Assembly: GCF_000003605.2 (NCBI RefSeq)
Contig: NW_003123906.1
Coordinates: forward strand, 654,205-677,684
DNA: 23,480 nucleotides
Direction: 5' to 3'
From: Saccoglossus kowalevskii
Taxonomy: Eukaryota; Hemichordata; Enteropneusta; Harrimaniidae
The translations under genes were made by a program, and so were the position numbers. A model generated the notes under the pieces. It was not told the DNA's origin. It saw nothing but the letters and a program-made list of their open reading frames with translations, and searched no databases. Positions 1 to 11,109 of the stretch are shown piece by piece (positions within the stretch are counted from its first letter, which is position 1; every line of letters begins with the position of its first letter).

Positions 1-470
1 TACTTACCAGACAATGCCTGTTTGATATCTGCATCAGTCAAAAACTCCTGCCATATTTGCAAAAGTTCTTGTAACCTAACGATCTCATCAATATCGGGAT
101 CTATCGCATCCTGTAAATCTCTCGATGGTCCTGGACCACAAACAAACAAACAAGCGATTAAATATTTTATTCAATATCATCATAAACTAACAATATGCGT
201 AGTACATTGCCACACAGTTTGTTACTCACTCAAAAAATCATAACTATGAAATATTAAACGTCTATGTCGGTACAAACTGTCAATAAACCACAGTGTCAAA
301 AACAGACTAAAACAGCATGTGATGTCATCGTTGCATTGCAGTGCAACACAGTAGTGAATTGAACCATTAAGATAAATGCTGTCGTTTACGAATAAACCAA
401 TAGTCAATCAGTTAGGAGAGTATAATGATGATAACCAAGAGTTAGTACGCACATGTTGTATCACAAATTG
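1..470. repeat. Segmental duplication block 1, left copy
   Basis: Aligns in the same orientation with about 15383-15905, covering the internal exon and the adjoining intron. A clear shared stretch is TATTAAACGTCTAT near 250 and near 15690. By eye the intronic part is about 80-85% identical with small indels. It is one of three collinear blocks showing that copies A and B arose by duplication of genomic DNA, not by retroposition. Confidence 0.85.
8..130 (-). CDS. Copy B internal coding exon (123 nt, phase 1-1)
   Basis: Homologue of the copy A exon at 15390-15572. The acceptor is AG at 132-131 (TGTGGTCCAG) and the donor GTAAGTA occupies bases 7-1. It is open throughout, with split codons on both sides in phase 1, and encodes 40 full codons, including DIDEIVRLQELLQIWQEFL. 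Compared with copy A it lacks 60 nt (20 codons) of the Ser/Gly segment, an in-frame difference. Over the aligned 123 nt I count 24 base differences, of which about 18 change the amino acid. The next (terminal) exon would lie left of base 1, outside the window. Open frame and intact splice sites argue for a functional exon; the rapid protein change leaves room for a gene under relaxed constraint. Confidence 0.78.
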
Positions 471-819
471 TTGACAAACAGTGATGATTCCAGCTGATGA
501 TTAGAGATGTTTTGCATTAATGTGAGACATTGTGTTATTGCTCATAATTCCCAACCGAAGATTTAAAATCAGCTATGTAGAGAATGATCATTATATTGAC
601 CTTGCCTCGCACCTTTCAGAAATTAAATTAAAACAGCCAGTGTATAAGTAGATGACACCACGACGGGAAATGTGTGTGTTGTTTCGGTCTACGTTCTCAC
701 AGCACCCCTCTGTGCTGTTGTGTTCCTTACACCTACACATCTATGTTCAAACACATCTGATAGACGTTTCAACTGTGTATATTGTCATTGGATGTGTTCT
801 ATAAGTTAGAGTTTAAGAA

Positions 820-1100
820 AATATAATGAAAGAATAAAAACATGACTGGGTCGACAGATAAATTAGAATGGATTCGATAGTGTGCTTAAATGGGGTTTGT
901 GTGGATGGATGTATAGATAGATGTATGACGAAAAAAGTGAATTGAATAATCCGTGATGAAATGGATAAGTATATGAATGGGCGTATGACAGTTTATGATT
1001 AGGTAACAAAAGTACTAAATCTACTTACGTAGGGGTGAGTCCAATGAAAATATCTGTGAAGATAAAAGAAACTTAAATAAAATTGATATCACCTAACTGT
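820..1100. repeat. Segmental duplication block 2, left copy
   Basis: Aligns with about 15930-16215, around the microexon. Long shared strings include the TCGATAGTGTGCTTAAATGG region (876 and 15994) and the donor region ACTTACGTAGGGGTGAGTCC. Identity is by eye near 88%, higher than in block 1. Between blocks 1 and 2 the left copy has roughly 300 bp not found in the right copy. A short GATG/GATA-rich run lies at about 900-930. Confidence 0.85.
1029..1053 (-). CDS. Copy B 25-nt microexon
   Basis: Same 25-nt length and splice sites as in copy A: acceptor TTTTATCTTCACAG with a good pyrimidine tract, donor GTAAGTAG. Read in phase 0 it gives IFSLDSPL plus the first base of an Arg codon, completed by GA in the exon at 130-8. 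Three of 25 bases differ from copy A and two residues change (Y to F, M to L), both conservative. The intron to the next exon is 898 bp, against 574 bp in copy A. The preceding exon of copy B was not found. Confidence 0.72.
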
Positions 1101-3110
1101 GTACATGAAAAGACCAAAGTACATGATGTCAACATACACGTTAACTACTCATCACAAATTGAAACTCCATACATTTTCCAGAACACACTTGCAACAAACC
1201 TATTTAACAGTTAATCAACATATTACGTTTGTTTAAAATAAGCATAACATTAACAGCTATCGGAACCATTATCAGATGTACCTAGTGTGTTAGTAAATAA
1301 AAATGACCATCGCTCTTTCAAAGCGATGTCATCATAATCTGAATGGTTGACTCATTATAGTTGGTAACTCGGCAATTCAGTCACAAATTAACAGCGTGGT
1401 TTATTAGAAACTGCCTGGCTAATTCATTCAAAACAATATCAGTTTAGTTCATCAAAATCGAACAAACATGAAAAAAATAAAGAATGCAAATTAATAATTG
1501 AATGGAAGACTAGCATCGAAATATTTTCCCACTGTATTTGTCTTACTCATTCTAATACGAAAACTAATAAAAGTAATACGATTACATTATTGTCATTGTT
1601 TGCAATACGGTTGAACTGTTTGTTGGGAATTCCCTGAGTTTACTTTTTTTTTATTTAGAGAGCTTTTCAAGTATATAAGATAATCAGTGAATTTCACAGT
1701 GAAAACAGTCAGAATTTACTACTTAAATAGATAAAAGTTGTTTGGTGAAGGTTGTCAATTCTTCTCAAATACTCAGATATACATTTTTTTTCTCAATAAA
1801 ACGTAAATGTCATTTTGATATAAAAAAATTCCAAGATTTGAATTATTATTACCCTATTGTTTTTACTATACATTATTTTTATATATTTCATTTTCTCACC
1901 ATTCATTTGCAGACACATTTATTGACACAATTCCATGATTAGACAGGAGAATAATGTGTTGTTATAAATAAATAAAGGTATGGCAGTAACATAAAAAGCA
2001 CATTTCAGCCTGTATCGGAGTTATTTACTGGATGTAACTGTGACAAACTAATAACTATATCTGAGCGAATTATCATTTTTACTAATATAGGAAAGATGTT
2101 AAGCTTACTTATACTGATGGTATGATATCACAGAGTGGTGATGATGAATTTTGTCAAAACGAACTCATTTTGTAACACCTTGTAGATAAACTTCATAATC
2201 CAGGTAATCAATAAAATAAACCACTAAAAGTTTCTGCTGAATCCCTTTCCCGACTTGCCTTTAGATTAATATGTTTACATTTATTTAAATTATTTCTATT
2301 TCAACCATAATTTGTCTAATATCTAACTTTTTTTGCGTTGCCTAGATCGAACAGATGTTTCCATGGCAGCCAATGAACACAAAACAAACAAAAAACTATT
2401 ACAAACTCTAGTCTGCTTAAAAATGTTGCAATCTAGCACAAGGAAACAGTTGTTTCAACACAGTCATTGGTTCAAGTTATAGATGGACGCTGATAGGTAT
2501 TGATGTAGTTGATGGAGCCCCTCACACTGAGTGATTGCATTTATTCTAATCAATTAATGTGGGTTAAGAAGCAACACTATTTATGTTGAACATTTTTCGA
2601 TTGTATATTACAGTTTCCTTCCCTACTAAACATTATGCTTAGAGACTTAGTCGAACTGGAACGTTTATTGCAGGATTACACAACTCACAAACAAGCGCAT
2701 TTGCCTGAATTTTATTGCATCTTGGAATGAGCTGTCGTGTTTCCATTGGCTGGATTATATGATTTAATTTTAGTCAGGTACATTGCAATTATTTTGCTTC
2801 ACTATGTTTTTTTGTACAAATATCTTGGTTATTCCGAATCCAGGACATTGCAGAGAAAACATGTTTCATACATTATTGTACGTATTTATCAATTTCAAGT
2901 TAGCTGGTGACGTTTTGGAATAACACCAAGGTTTAGTTTCGTTTGGGCAGATTGTTCCCTGATTTAAATGGCACCCTACCAAGGTGTTATAATGGTTTGC
3001 CCTGTGAGGACAGACACCGCATGTTTCCTAAAAATAGTACTGTGAAAGTGTGACTACATGCCATATTAGTTGCATCTTTTTGGATAAAATAAATCCAATA
3101 GTAGACCAGT
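1101..3110. other. Non-coding stretch, proposed copy B intron or spacer
   Basis: AT-rich sequence with many stops in all frames. I see no exon with matching splice sites and no homology to the right-hand copy. It would belong to the first intron of copy B if that gene has its own promoter further right. Confidence 0.5.
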
Positions 3111-4738
3111 ACTCAAACTGGGAATTTGCCGGTAAGGATCACGATATATGACATTGATCTAATATTGATTGTGACGCAATGCAATGCATGATGGGACGGG
3201 CAAGACCCCACTAAATCGTTTGATATTAACCTAACTTTATCAAAATCAAAACCTTCTATTATATGCTTCTAATTCGCGTACCACAATATGGAAGTAAGAA
3301 GCGTTATGTCAACTCGACAGATTTGATAAATATTCAACACATTTTGCAAAAAATTGCAAAACTAATAAATACAAATACTGCTCTCAACATATAACAATGA
3401 CTTGACACATAAATAACTGACGTCACTCACATGAAACTGGGTTATAATTGCAATACAGTGCATGGAAAGTCGATTAAAGTGGTGACACGTCATGATCCGT
3501 ATGCTTCACAACCAGCCTAGACGAACAATCTATTATTGTAATCCTTGCGTTTTTAATAATTTATTGCATCCAGCCGTTGAACGTTCCCAGGTAGAGTAAT
3601 GTTTATCACTCGAAATGAAAAAGCGTCAATCAGCAAACCATTTGTCGGAAATTTAGACTCATCAGTTTTCATTGCTGCATATATTATCTACATAATGGTA
3701 ATTATTCATCGAAAACTAACTAATGAAATCATGTATTGCATAAGATAAGAATGGGAATATACTGTTTGCTGTCAATTTAAGAACAATCGCATTATTATGC
3801 AAAGTTTGACGAAATACATGACTGTGAATACATTATGATTTATTGTCTCATATTTTATGTTGTCTGTATCAAGAGTAACACCATCATTCACAACAGACGT
3901 ATAGAAAGCGATCTGTGACTAAAAAACAATGACATATTCCTTATAAATTATCTCAAGCTTAATTAATGTATACAAATACTGTAGAAACTTATAACCTTGG
4001 AATGTGCTTTTACCATTTTTTTTAAATGTGTGACATATAATTTCTCTATGGTACTTGATTGTGGTATTCCACTGAACACTATATATTATTCCTACTTAGT
4101 TTGTGTTAGATACCCCACAAAAACACATTACAAGCAACGATATTTTAGGAAGGTCTAGTCGATGTATGGTCAAGCGGTTAGTACAATTATTAAAAAACAA
4201 TATCATCAACTCTGCGGAATGGTCTTAATCGATACTGTGACACTGTTTATGAAACTAATGGAATTAATGAAATATGGATTTGAAAAATTTAAAACAGTTG
4301 ATGGATACTAATGTAGAACAAAGATGTCATCGCATGTTGTGTATGTCGTTTATTTGGACATATCTCCAATATAGTTGTTATCACTACCACTATTTTCCAA
4401 TGTGTTTTGTTATACCCATAAATGCAGGTAAAATCGTAGGATATGCATATAAATAAGTGGCACGTGTTGCCAACAATGGACTGTATTGACGTCCCAAAAT
4501 GTAAACACATGTCATCATTCCAATGAAGTTTATAATCATTATATAATCAGGATTTCTTAGAAGGTTAACGGAAATAAAGTTGACATGTTGCTTGAAAACT
4601 GTGGAAAACAAAATAACATTCTTCACTGACATCATGTTGAATGGATGTCGCAATTGCAGCCTCCAAAACAAGGCAATATCGTGTGACTTGCATACTCACA
4701 TTTAACGATCACATAACTGAAGTTATTATATTTAACCC

Positions 4739-4866
4739 TTATAGCAGATTTAACTCTCATAGTACCAGTACCTTTCAATTTACACATATATCTTCCACAG
4801 ACCTGTCACTTCTCCTTATTGCATTGTTGTGGGTAATTGTGAAGTCATACACTGTCTGATAACATT
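4739..4866 (+). repeat. Inverted repeat, left arm
   Basis: Reverse-complement match to 5426-5552. Shared strings include CTCTCATAGTACCAGT, CAATTTACACATATATC and GTGGGTAATTGTGAAGTCAT. Unit 2 of the tandem repeat has this arm in direct orientation at about 6805-6900, so the left arm belongs to the original unit and the right arm is the inverted addition. Confidence 0.78.
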
Positions 4867-5425
4867 TCGGAATCTACATACAAGAATAACAGCGTGTGTT
4901 ATCAAGAGAGTTCATTAACAGCCATATTTAGGACGATTCCCATAAACGAAACGTTATATCAAATGTCACGATGAAAGTCCTAGAACGACACATATTGTTA
5001 TTCTTTATTTGTAAAGTGAACAGGAAAACATATGTTTTATATGAAATCTGATATTTTTTCACAAATTTACTAATTGTGTATAACATCTAGTGACCGATTG
5101 GGGTTATTAACAAATCTTTGTCACTGATCAATCTCAAGGAGCTCTGAATTCATTGAAGTCAACCAGAGCCTGCAGCGTTCGGCGTAAAAACCTGATTCAC
5201 TTAAACATATACCAAAGTACAGATAATATGCAAAACATACACGAATAGTCACATACATATTTGAAAAGAAAAAACATTGTAACAACAAAAAATACACAGG
5301 AATATCAATACTAACTTCCTAGGATATTTATTTGCTCTAAGTGATTCAAAGTAGTCCGCCATCTTTATTTTAATATTGGATGCAACCATTATCTTATGCG
5401 GGACCATGGTCCATAACGTGAGGGG

Positions 5426-5552
5426 ATGTTATGAAACAAAGCATGACTTCACAATTACCCACTACAATGTAATAAGGTGACGTGACAGGTATGTTGATGA
5501 TATATGTGTAAATTGATAGCACTGGTACTATGAGAGTGAATATGCAATAAGA
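5426..5552 (-). repeat. Inverted repeat, right arm (inverted copy inserted in unit 1)
   Basis: Inverted copy of 4739-4866, with about 560 bp between the arms. The matching place in unit 2 (about 7532-7545) runs directly from GGGGATTTAATA into CCCATAATTTT without this arm. The simplest reading is insertion of an inverted segment into unit 1 after the tandem duplication; loss from unit 2 is the alternative. Confidence 0.76.
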
Positions 5553-5842
5553 ACACCCATGATGTAAAAAAAATTCTTGATCAATAAGAGACTAAGTTAT
5601 AGGGAAACATTATTTATATTTTTCAGTGGACCAATCAATGAATTTGACAGGGTTATCCAAAACCTCGACCAAAACAGCCATTAAAACAGCTTGCTGCTCT
5701 ATAAGTATTAATTCCCTATCAAATTAGTGGTTCATGCTTATTTGAATCCGAACAGGCCAATTCTATCACGCCTTGCTTGGCTCAAACTGGGCGAGACTCG
5801 TTGGATCATGTTGGAAGAATTAAAGTCAATAGTAGTCCTGGA

Positions 5843-7771
5843 CTCAAACTGAGAATTCGCTGGTAAGGATTACGATATATGACATTGATCTAATAAAGTA
5901 ACAAAACGCTTCGACGCAATGCAATGCATGATGGGACGGTCATGACCCCCACCCTATCTTCCTACTTTATGAAATTCAAATACACATGTTATATGGTTCT
6001 CATCTACGTACCATAATAATAATTGTTGGCAGCTTCATTTCAACTCGATAGCTTTGATAAATATTCAACACTTTTACAAAACATTACAAAACTAATAATT
6101 ACTAATACTGCTCTCAACATAAAACTAGAACCAAAACACATAAATAGGGGCACGATAACTGATATCACTCAATTGGCAGTGCAGTGAGAAATCAATTAGA
6201 GTGGTGACACGTCATGATCCGTATGTTGCACAGCTAGCCTAGACGAACAATCTATTATTGTAACCCTTGCGTTTTAATAAAAAAAAATATTTCACTGTGT
6301 GTTGTATATGTCGATTATTCGGACATATTTCCAATATTATCACTACCACCATTTTCCGTTGTGTTTCGTCATAACCATATTGCTGAACACGCATACTGGC
6401 GCATGTCTATAAAGCGATATTAAACTGACTGATATAAAAGACCATGTACCTCTTAAATGTAGATAAAATGGTATGATTTCGTACAAAAAATGGCATGTGT
6501 TGCTAACGAGGAACTGTATTGACGTCACAGTAGGCTATTCAAAAATTAAACACATGTTATTTTTCCACTGAAGTTGAAACATATAATTATTATATAATCA
6601 GAATTTCCCGGAAGGTTAACGGAAATAAATTCTGCATGTTGTTTGAAAGTTACTTACATTCGTCACTGACATATGAAATTCAATGAATGTTGTAATTATA
6701 ATGCATCCTTTAAAACAAGATAATATCGTGTGGCTTGCATACTTGTATTTAACGAGCACATGTTTTTTACAAATGAATTATGTTAAATTTAATTTAATCA
6801 TCGCATATTTAACTCTCATAGTACCAGTACCTATCAATTTACACATATATCTTCTACATACCTGCCACCTTATTACATTGTAATGGGTAATTTAAACTAT
6901 TCATACTATGTTTGTTAAAACGGCGAAATCTGCCTACAAAATAACAGCGTGTGTTATCGATACATTTTATTGACGTCATACATTGGACGTTTCCCGTAAA
7001 CAAAATGTTATTTCAACTGTCATGGTGGAAGTCCTAGCACAACACATATTTTTGTTTTTTATTTAGAAAGTTAGTGGGGAAAGAAATATGTGTTATTAAT
7101 TTCCAATTATCTGACATTTGTTCACAAATTTACTAATTGTGTATAATATCTAGTGACCAACTGGGGTTATTAACAAATATTTGCCACTGCTCAACGTCCC
7201 GTAGCTCGGAATTCACTGAGGTCAAATAGAGAGTCTACAGCATTCATCGTAATAATCTAGTTCAGGTAAGTATATATCATTCAAGAAACTGGTACAGTAA
7301 GGACAATATGAAAACAACTAGGAATAGCCAAAGACATATTGGAAAAGTCAAAGACATAGCAATAAATATAAAACCTCAAAAATATACTGGCATATTAATA
7401 CTGTCCTTCTTTTTTTCTCGAAGTAATCCAGAGTAGAACGAGATGAATCAACGCTATAGTCGGTTATCTTTATTTTAATATTGGATGCAAACATTATCTT
7501 ATGGGGGACCTCGGTTCATAACTTGAGGGGATTTAATACCCATAATTTTAAAAATTTCTTGATCAATAAAACTCTAAGTTACTGTGAAACATTATTTAGA
7601 TATTTTCAGTGGACCAATAATAAATTTGACAGGGTTATTTAAAAACTCGATCATAACACCAATTGAAACACCTTGATGCATTTAAAGTATCACTTCCCTG
7701 TCAATTTAATGGTTTATGTTTATTTGAATCCTTACATGCCAATTCTATCATGCTTTGCTAGGCTCAAACTG
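5843..7771. repeat. Tandem repeat unit 2 (1929 bp)
   Basis: Second unit of the tandem pair, separated from unit 1 by 53 bp (5790-5842). It begins and ends with CTCAAACTG, as unit 1 does. It is shorter mainly because it lacks the counterpart of about 3560-4320 and of 5426-5552. No coding function is apparent. Confidence 0.8.
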
Positions 7772-7879
7772 TTATCCAATCCGATGATTTCGAATAAAGG
7801 TGATTGATTACCCACAAATGCTATAAGGCACTATAGCTAAACGCTTATCATCATTAGTACTATTAAAACTGATATATAA

Positions 7880-9160
7880 ATATATATATACACTCAACGC
7901 TGTATATTGCAAAAGGACTATCGGATTTCAAAACTTTACTTCCCCCATTGAGACTGAAATCCAGGTCATTCTAATTAACCCAGTGACACCCATTTATTTC
8001 TCACTAGACTGTTCATAGTATATTTATTTGAAACATGGCCAATGCACAATGTAGTTTCCATCAAATGTATTTAAAATGCTTCAATCCCAACATTGGCAGA
8101 TAGTTATTTGAATATTACTAGCTGTATTATCGCTTCTGTTTAATGTAATACAAAATTATCGTAACAAAATTTAATCTAAATCAAGACTTTATTATTAATT
8201 ACACATAAACAATATTTTAAAAGGTATACAGCTATACAATACTTGCAAGAAGTTTTTTTCACACAGTATAATTGTAAGGTTGGATAAATTTTAGAGTTCC
8301 TTTGTTTTAAAAAATAATATTAAACCAGACTAGAATTACGACAATGCGCAGATTCGGGGAAAACGGAAAATGCCGTGGTTAAAACAGTGAGAAAAAAGGA
8401 ATGTTAATTATTTTTCTGTATACTGTTAAGCGTCACATTTTTTCTCTGTTTTTTAATGTGCAGCAACATTTATTTCATTATTAACTTGCTGGGATTGTGA
8501 TATTTCTCACACCGGACTATCTAAATTCTTGCCGAAACCATCGGAATGTCTGCGTGTATGACAGTATGACTGTGGCTCGTGATGCACTATATACATAATA
8601 CACTGACAAAGACGTCTAAAGTCAATTTCAAAATTATTTAGTTTAACAATAAAATCACATATGTAACATCTCTTATTGATATCTTTGAAACACTCTTAGT
8701 ATTGAGCCTCTCGTCTAGTATGACCCATGAACCAATTTGACCATAGATCATAAATCAATTCGCTTATTCAAACCAAGGAACAATAGAATCACAATTGTTT
8801 GCACACAAATCAGTACCCAAAACTATTGTGACAGACCGCCAAAAATACCATAGTGTAAGCCAAACAGTAAGTGGCTTTTAGAAACAAGTCATATGATTAT
8901 ATTGATGCTGCGTAATACCACAGACATGCCGAACATGGCAACCAGTAACCCTGACTTTCGGAATAGCGTCCCTTGTGTTAAAAACAAAGATTGTTAAAAC
9001 TTATCTCACACACATTTGTTACATCATAGTAAAATACAAATTTACACTAACATCATCTTTAACAAAACAGAGCTGAAAACGAGAGAGAAAATACATTGCA
9101 CAGTGTTACGCGAGAACGTTTAATCATCAAACCTTTAGACCAGGGATAAATAAATCTCTG
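7880..9160. repeat. Segmental duplication block 3, left copy
   Basis: Aligns in order with about 17930-18665. Matching anchors are ATTGAGACTGAA near 7949 and near 18031, GCACTATATACATAATA near 8584 and 18091, CAATTGTTTGCACACAA near 8793 and 18209, and CGTTTAATCATCAA near 9117 and 18634. The left copy carries about 500 bp (about 8000-8555) with no partner at right. Homology ends abruptly near 9160 and 18665. No coding capacity was supported here, so it is read as intronic DNA of the duplicated gene. Confidence 0.78.
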
Positions 9161-9411
9161 ATTGAAACTAATATATTTAGGATCATATTACGAAATACAA
9201 CTCTCAAGATTTGAACTTTTCCATAATCTGTCTTGCAATTCTCATTATATCGAATACGAACGTTCCTGCTGTTCTGCGCATTGCATCTTGAATGTGCCAA
9301 CATACCAGACATAATTGTCAAGGACAAGAAACATAAAACGTACATCCTCATTGACATGACAAAATCATCAGATAGAAACACTTCTTTGAAACTGGCTGAA
9401 AAGTTGTCCAA
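9127..9411 (-). CDS. Unassigned ORF with signal-peptide-like start
   Basis: An open stretch of 94 codons whose internal Met (about residue 20) begins MSMRMYVLCFLSLTIMSGML, a short polar start and a hydrophobic core, followed by AHSRCNAQNS, which would suit signal peptidase cleavage. After this, RIRYNENCKTDYG has no recognised motif. It lies just past the end of duplication block 3 and on the same strand as the duplicated gene, but no good donor was found to connect it, and the right-hand copy has no equivalent. It could be the first exon of an unknown secreted protein, or chance. Low confidence. Confidence 0.2.
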   Translation of the reverse strand: MDNFSASFKEVFLSDDFVMSMRMYVLCFLSLTIMSGMLAHSRCNAQNSRNVRIRYNENCKTDYGKVQILRVVFRNMILNILVSIRDLFIPGLKV

Positions 9412-9649
9412 GTGTAAAGTCCTTGAAATTTAAATCAACAAAATGTGGGAAATGATAACTAGAACAGTACCAGTTGTGATCGGGGCACTAAGGCTCATCA
9501 CGATGGGCCGGGAAATATTTACCAGCAAAATTCCTAGAGAAATCAAATCTTGAAACTCCAAAACATCTGCATCCTTTGGAACTAAAAATAAAACATAACA
9601 TTTTCCCTCTAGCGCCCAAGATCCATGGAAATGGTAGATGTAAATCAAA

Positions 9650-11030
9650 TTATGGCGATTTATTATCCTGCCAAACGTATCGCATTTTGCACTGTCTAAC
9701 AGCCCGCGTGTCGATGACGGAAGTCACGTGGTCGTCATGTGAATCAACTGGATGCGCAGTATTTAGTCACCTTTTTGAGGTGCGTATGTCAAACACACTA
9801 CAAGCAATACAGAGAAGTGATACGTGTTTTTTTCATAATGCTTTAGGAGTACCTTGCATGTTACGATGGAGTAATATTGATTTGAGGTTGTAATACTTTA
9901 TATAATTGCATTAACGAAATGATTTGTAATTAATAATTCAATTACTCAGCACTTGTCAGTCAGTATGAGTTATTTATATGTTATTTACGATTTATGTGTC
10001 ACGTGATATTTTCGTCTTGCGATATGCGCCATTTTGTTCTTCCAATTTTGTAGCTAGTTGTAAGATAAAACAACAATTACGCTCTCATAGTCGAAACTGT
10101 TTTGCAGCTGGTTTATTTCTATACAAAAACAGAATTTTATGATAATTTTCTAGCCATGTCAGAAACAATGGTCAGAAACTATCATTATTCAGAGGTCACC
10201 GATGCCTGTCTATAGACAAAATATTATTTGACTACATCTCGCTGCTGACTGTGTTTTTTTGGCCACATCCACTGCATTTACCAGATGCATTTGGTTGATC
10301 ATGAAGATTGTTAATGTAATCTAAAGTCTCATGACAATGGCAGATGATAAATAATGAGAAAAACAACAATAACATTTGCAATTTAAATTTTCATTTTTGA
10401 CTGTCTATCACCATGGTATTATTTTCTTTTATTCGTGTGACAAATGCGATGAGTTTTCCTTGTTCAAATCTTACACAGCATTCGTTTTTGTCGTTTAGCC
10501 ACTCATTCCAACCGTCTAGAATTGCATAACATTGGAAAAGTCACTGAAAAGGTTAATACTACATTATCTACAGATACTGGGTCTGGTGGCGTTATGCATC
10601 AGTGGTATCACTGCATTCTTCAGAAATCTAGATTGGATAGGGAACTGAATTCGCTTACCATTGTATTACTAATGAAAGATGGTCAGTGTCAGCACTGTGG
10701 CCTTGAACGTCTTTTGTTTTTAACCTGCGAAAGGTCAAGACGTATTTGAACTCTCTAAGATCTGACTTTGTCGGCTGAATACCATGCAATCACATGATTG
10801 TGATTTAGACTTCACGCCAATATAGTAGCTGCTGTTTGTACATTGAATAGACGGAAACCTGGCTTCTATATACACATGACCTAGTTAGAAGTTGAAATGT
10901 CCAATGACATCCATGACATTCCAGAATCAAAACTTCGTATCGTTTAAAAAAACTCAATGACCTCTTGGAAACTATGAAAGGATCTAAAAAGATCCTTGAA
11001 CGTTGTTTACACTTTTTGTGCAGATGCACG
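9650..11030. other. Stretch without a supportable gene
   Basis: Short open frames exist on both strands, but none shows a recognised motif, splice framework or homology within the window. A minus-strand ATG sits directly before a GTAAGCG donor near 10657; it would give a phase-0 first exon of a single codon for copy B, but nothing else supports it. Confidence 0.4.
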
Positions 11031-11109
11031 TTTATTGAGAAAATCTTTTAAAAAAAATTGCGTGAAGCCTGTTACAGTGCAGGAAAAGGCTAGGATACAT
11101 ATAATTGAA

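Larger units (their letters stand above)
3112..5789. repeat. Tandem repeat unit 1 (2678 bp)
   Basis: Unit 1 of a tandem pair with 5843-7771. Homologous stretches, in order: 3120-3240 with 5850-5950, 3490-3555 with 6210-6275, 4330-4860 with 6295-6900, 5060-5160 with 7115-7225, 5350-5420 with 7455-7530, and 5570-5789 with 7550-7771. Both units begin and end at the 9-mer CTCAAACTG. Unit 1 has about 760 bp (about 3560-4320) that unit 2 lacks, and also the inverted-repeat arm at 5426-5552. No long open frame is shared, so it is non-coding or a decayed non-autonomous element. Divergence looks like 10-20%, so it is not a recent assembly duplication. Confidence 0.8.

Noticed and set aside
222-407. 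Minus-strand open frame at 222-407, and its partner at 15728-15913
   Set aside because: They are homologous intron sequence; the two frames are not preserved as codons and have no splice support.
2915-2995. Small inverted match AACACC and GGTGTT near 2922 and 2983
   Set aside because: Too short and imperfect to stand for a terminal inverted repeat or a structured RNA.
4274-4859. Several open frames in both directions inside tandem unit 1
   Set aside because: They overlap on both strands and the reading frames are not kept in unit 2, although the DNA is homologous.
9708-9745. ATGACGACC on the minus strand, resembling the start of the copy A first exon
   Set aside because: The match is only 9 bases and the frame hits TGA two codons later, so chance is more likely than a paralogous first exon.
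10650-10665. ATG directly before a GTAAGCG donor on the minus strand as copy B first exon
   Set aside because: Phase would fit, but the surrounding sequence has no similarity to the copy A first exon and one codon is too little to support a call.
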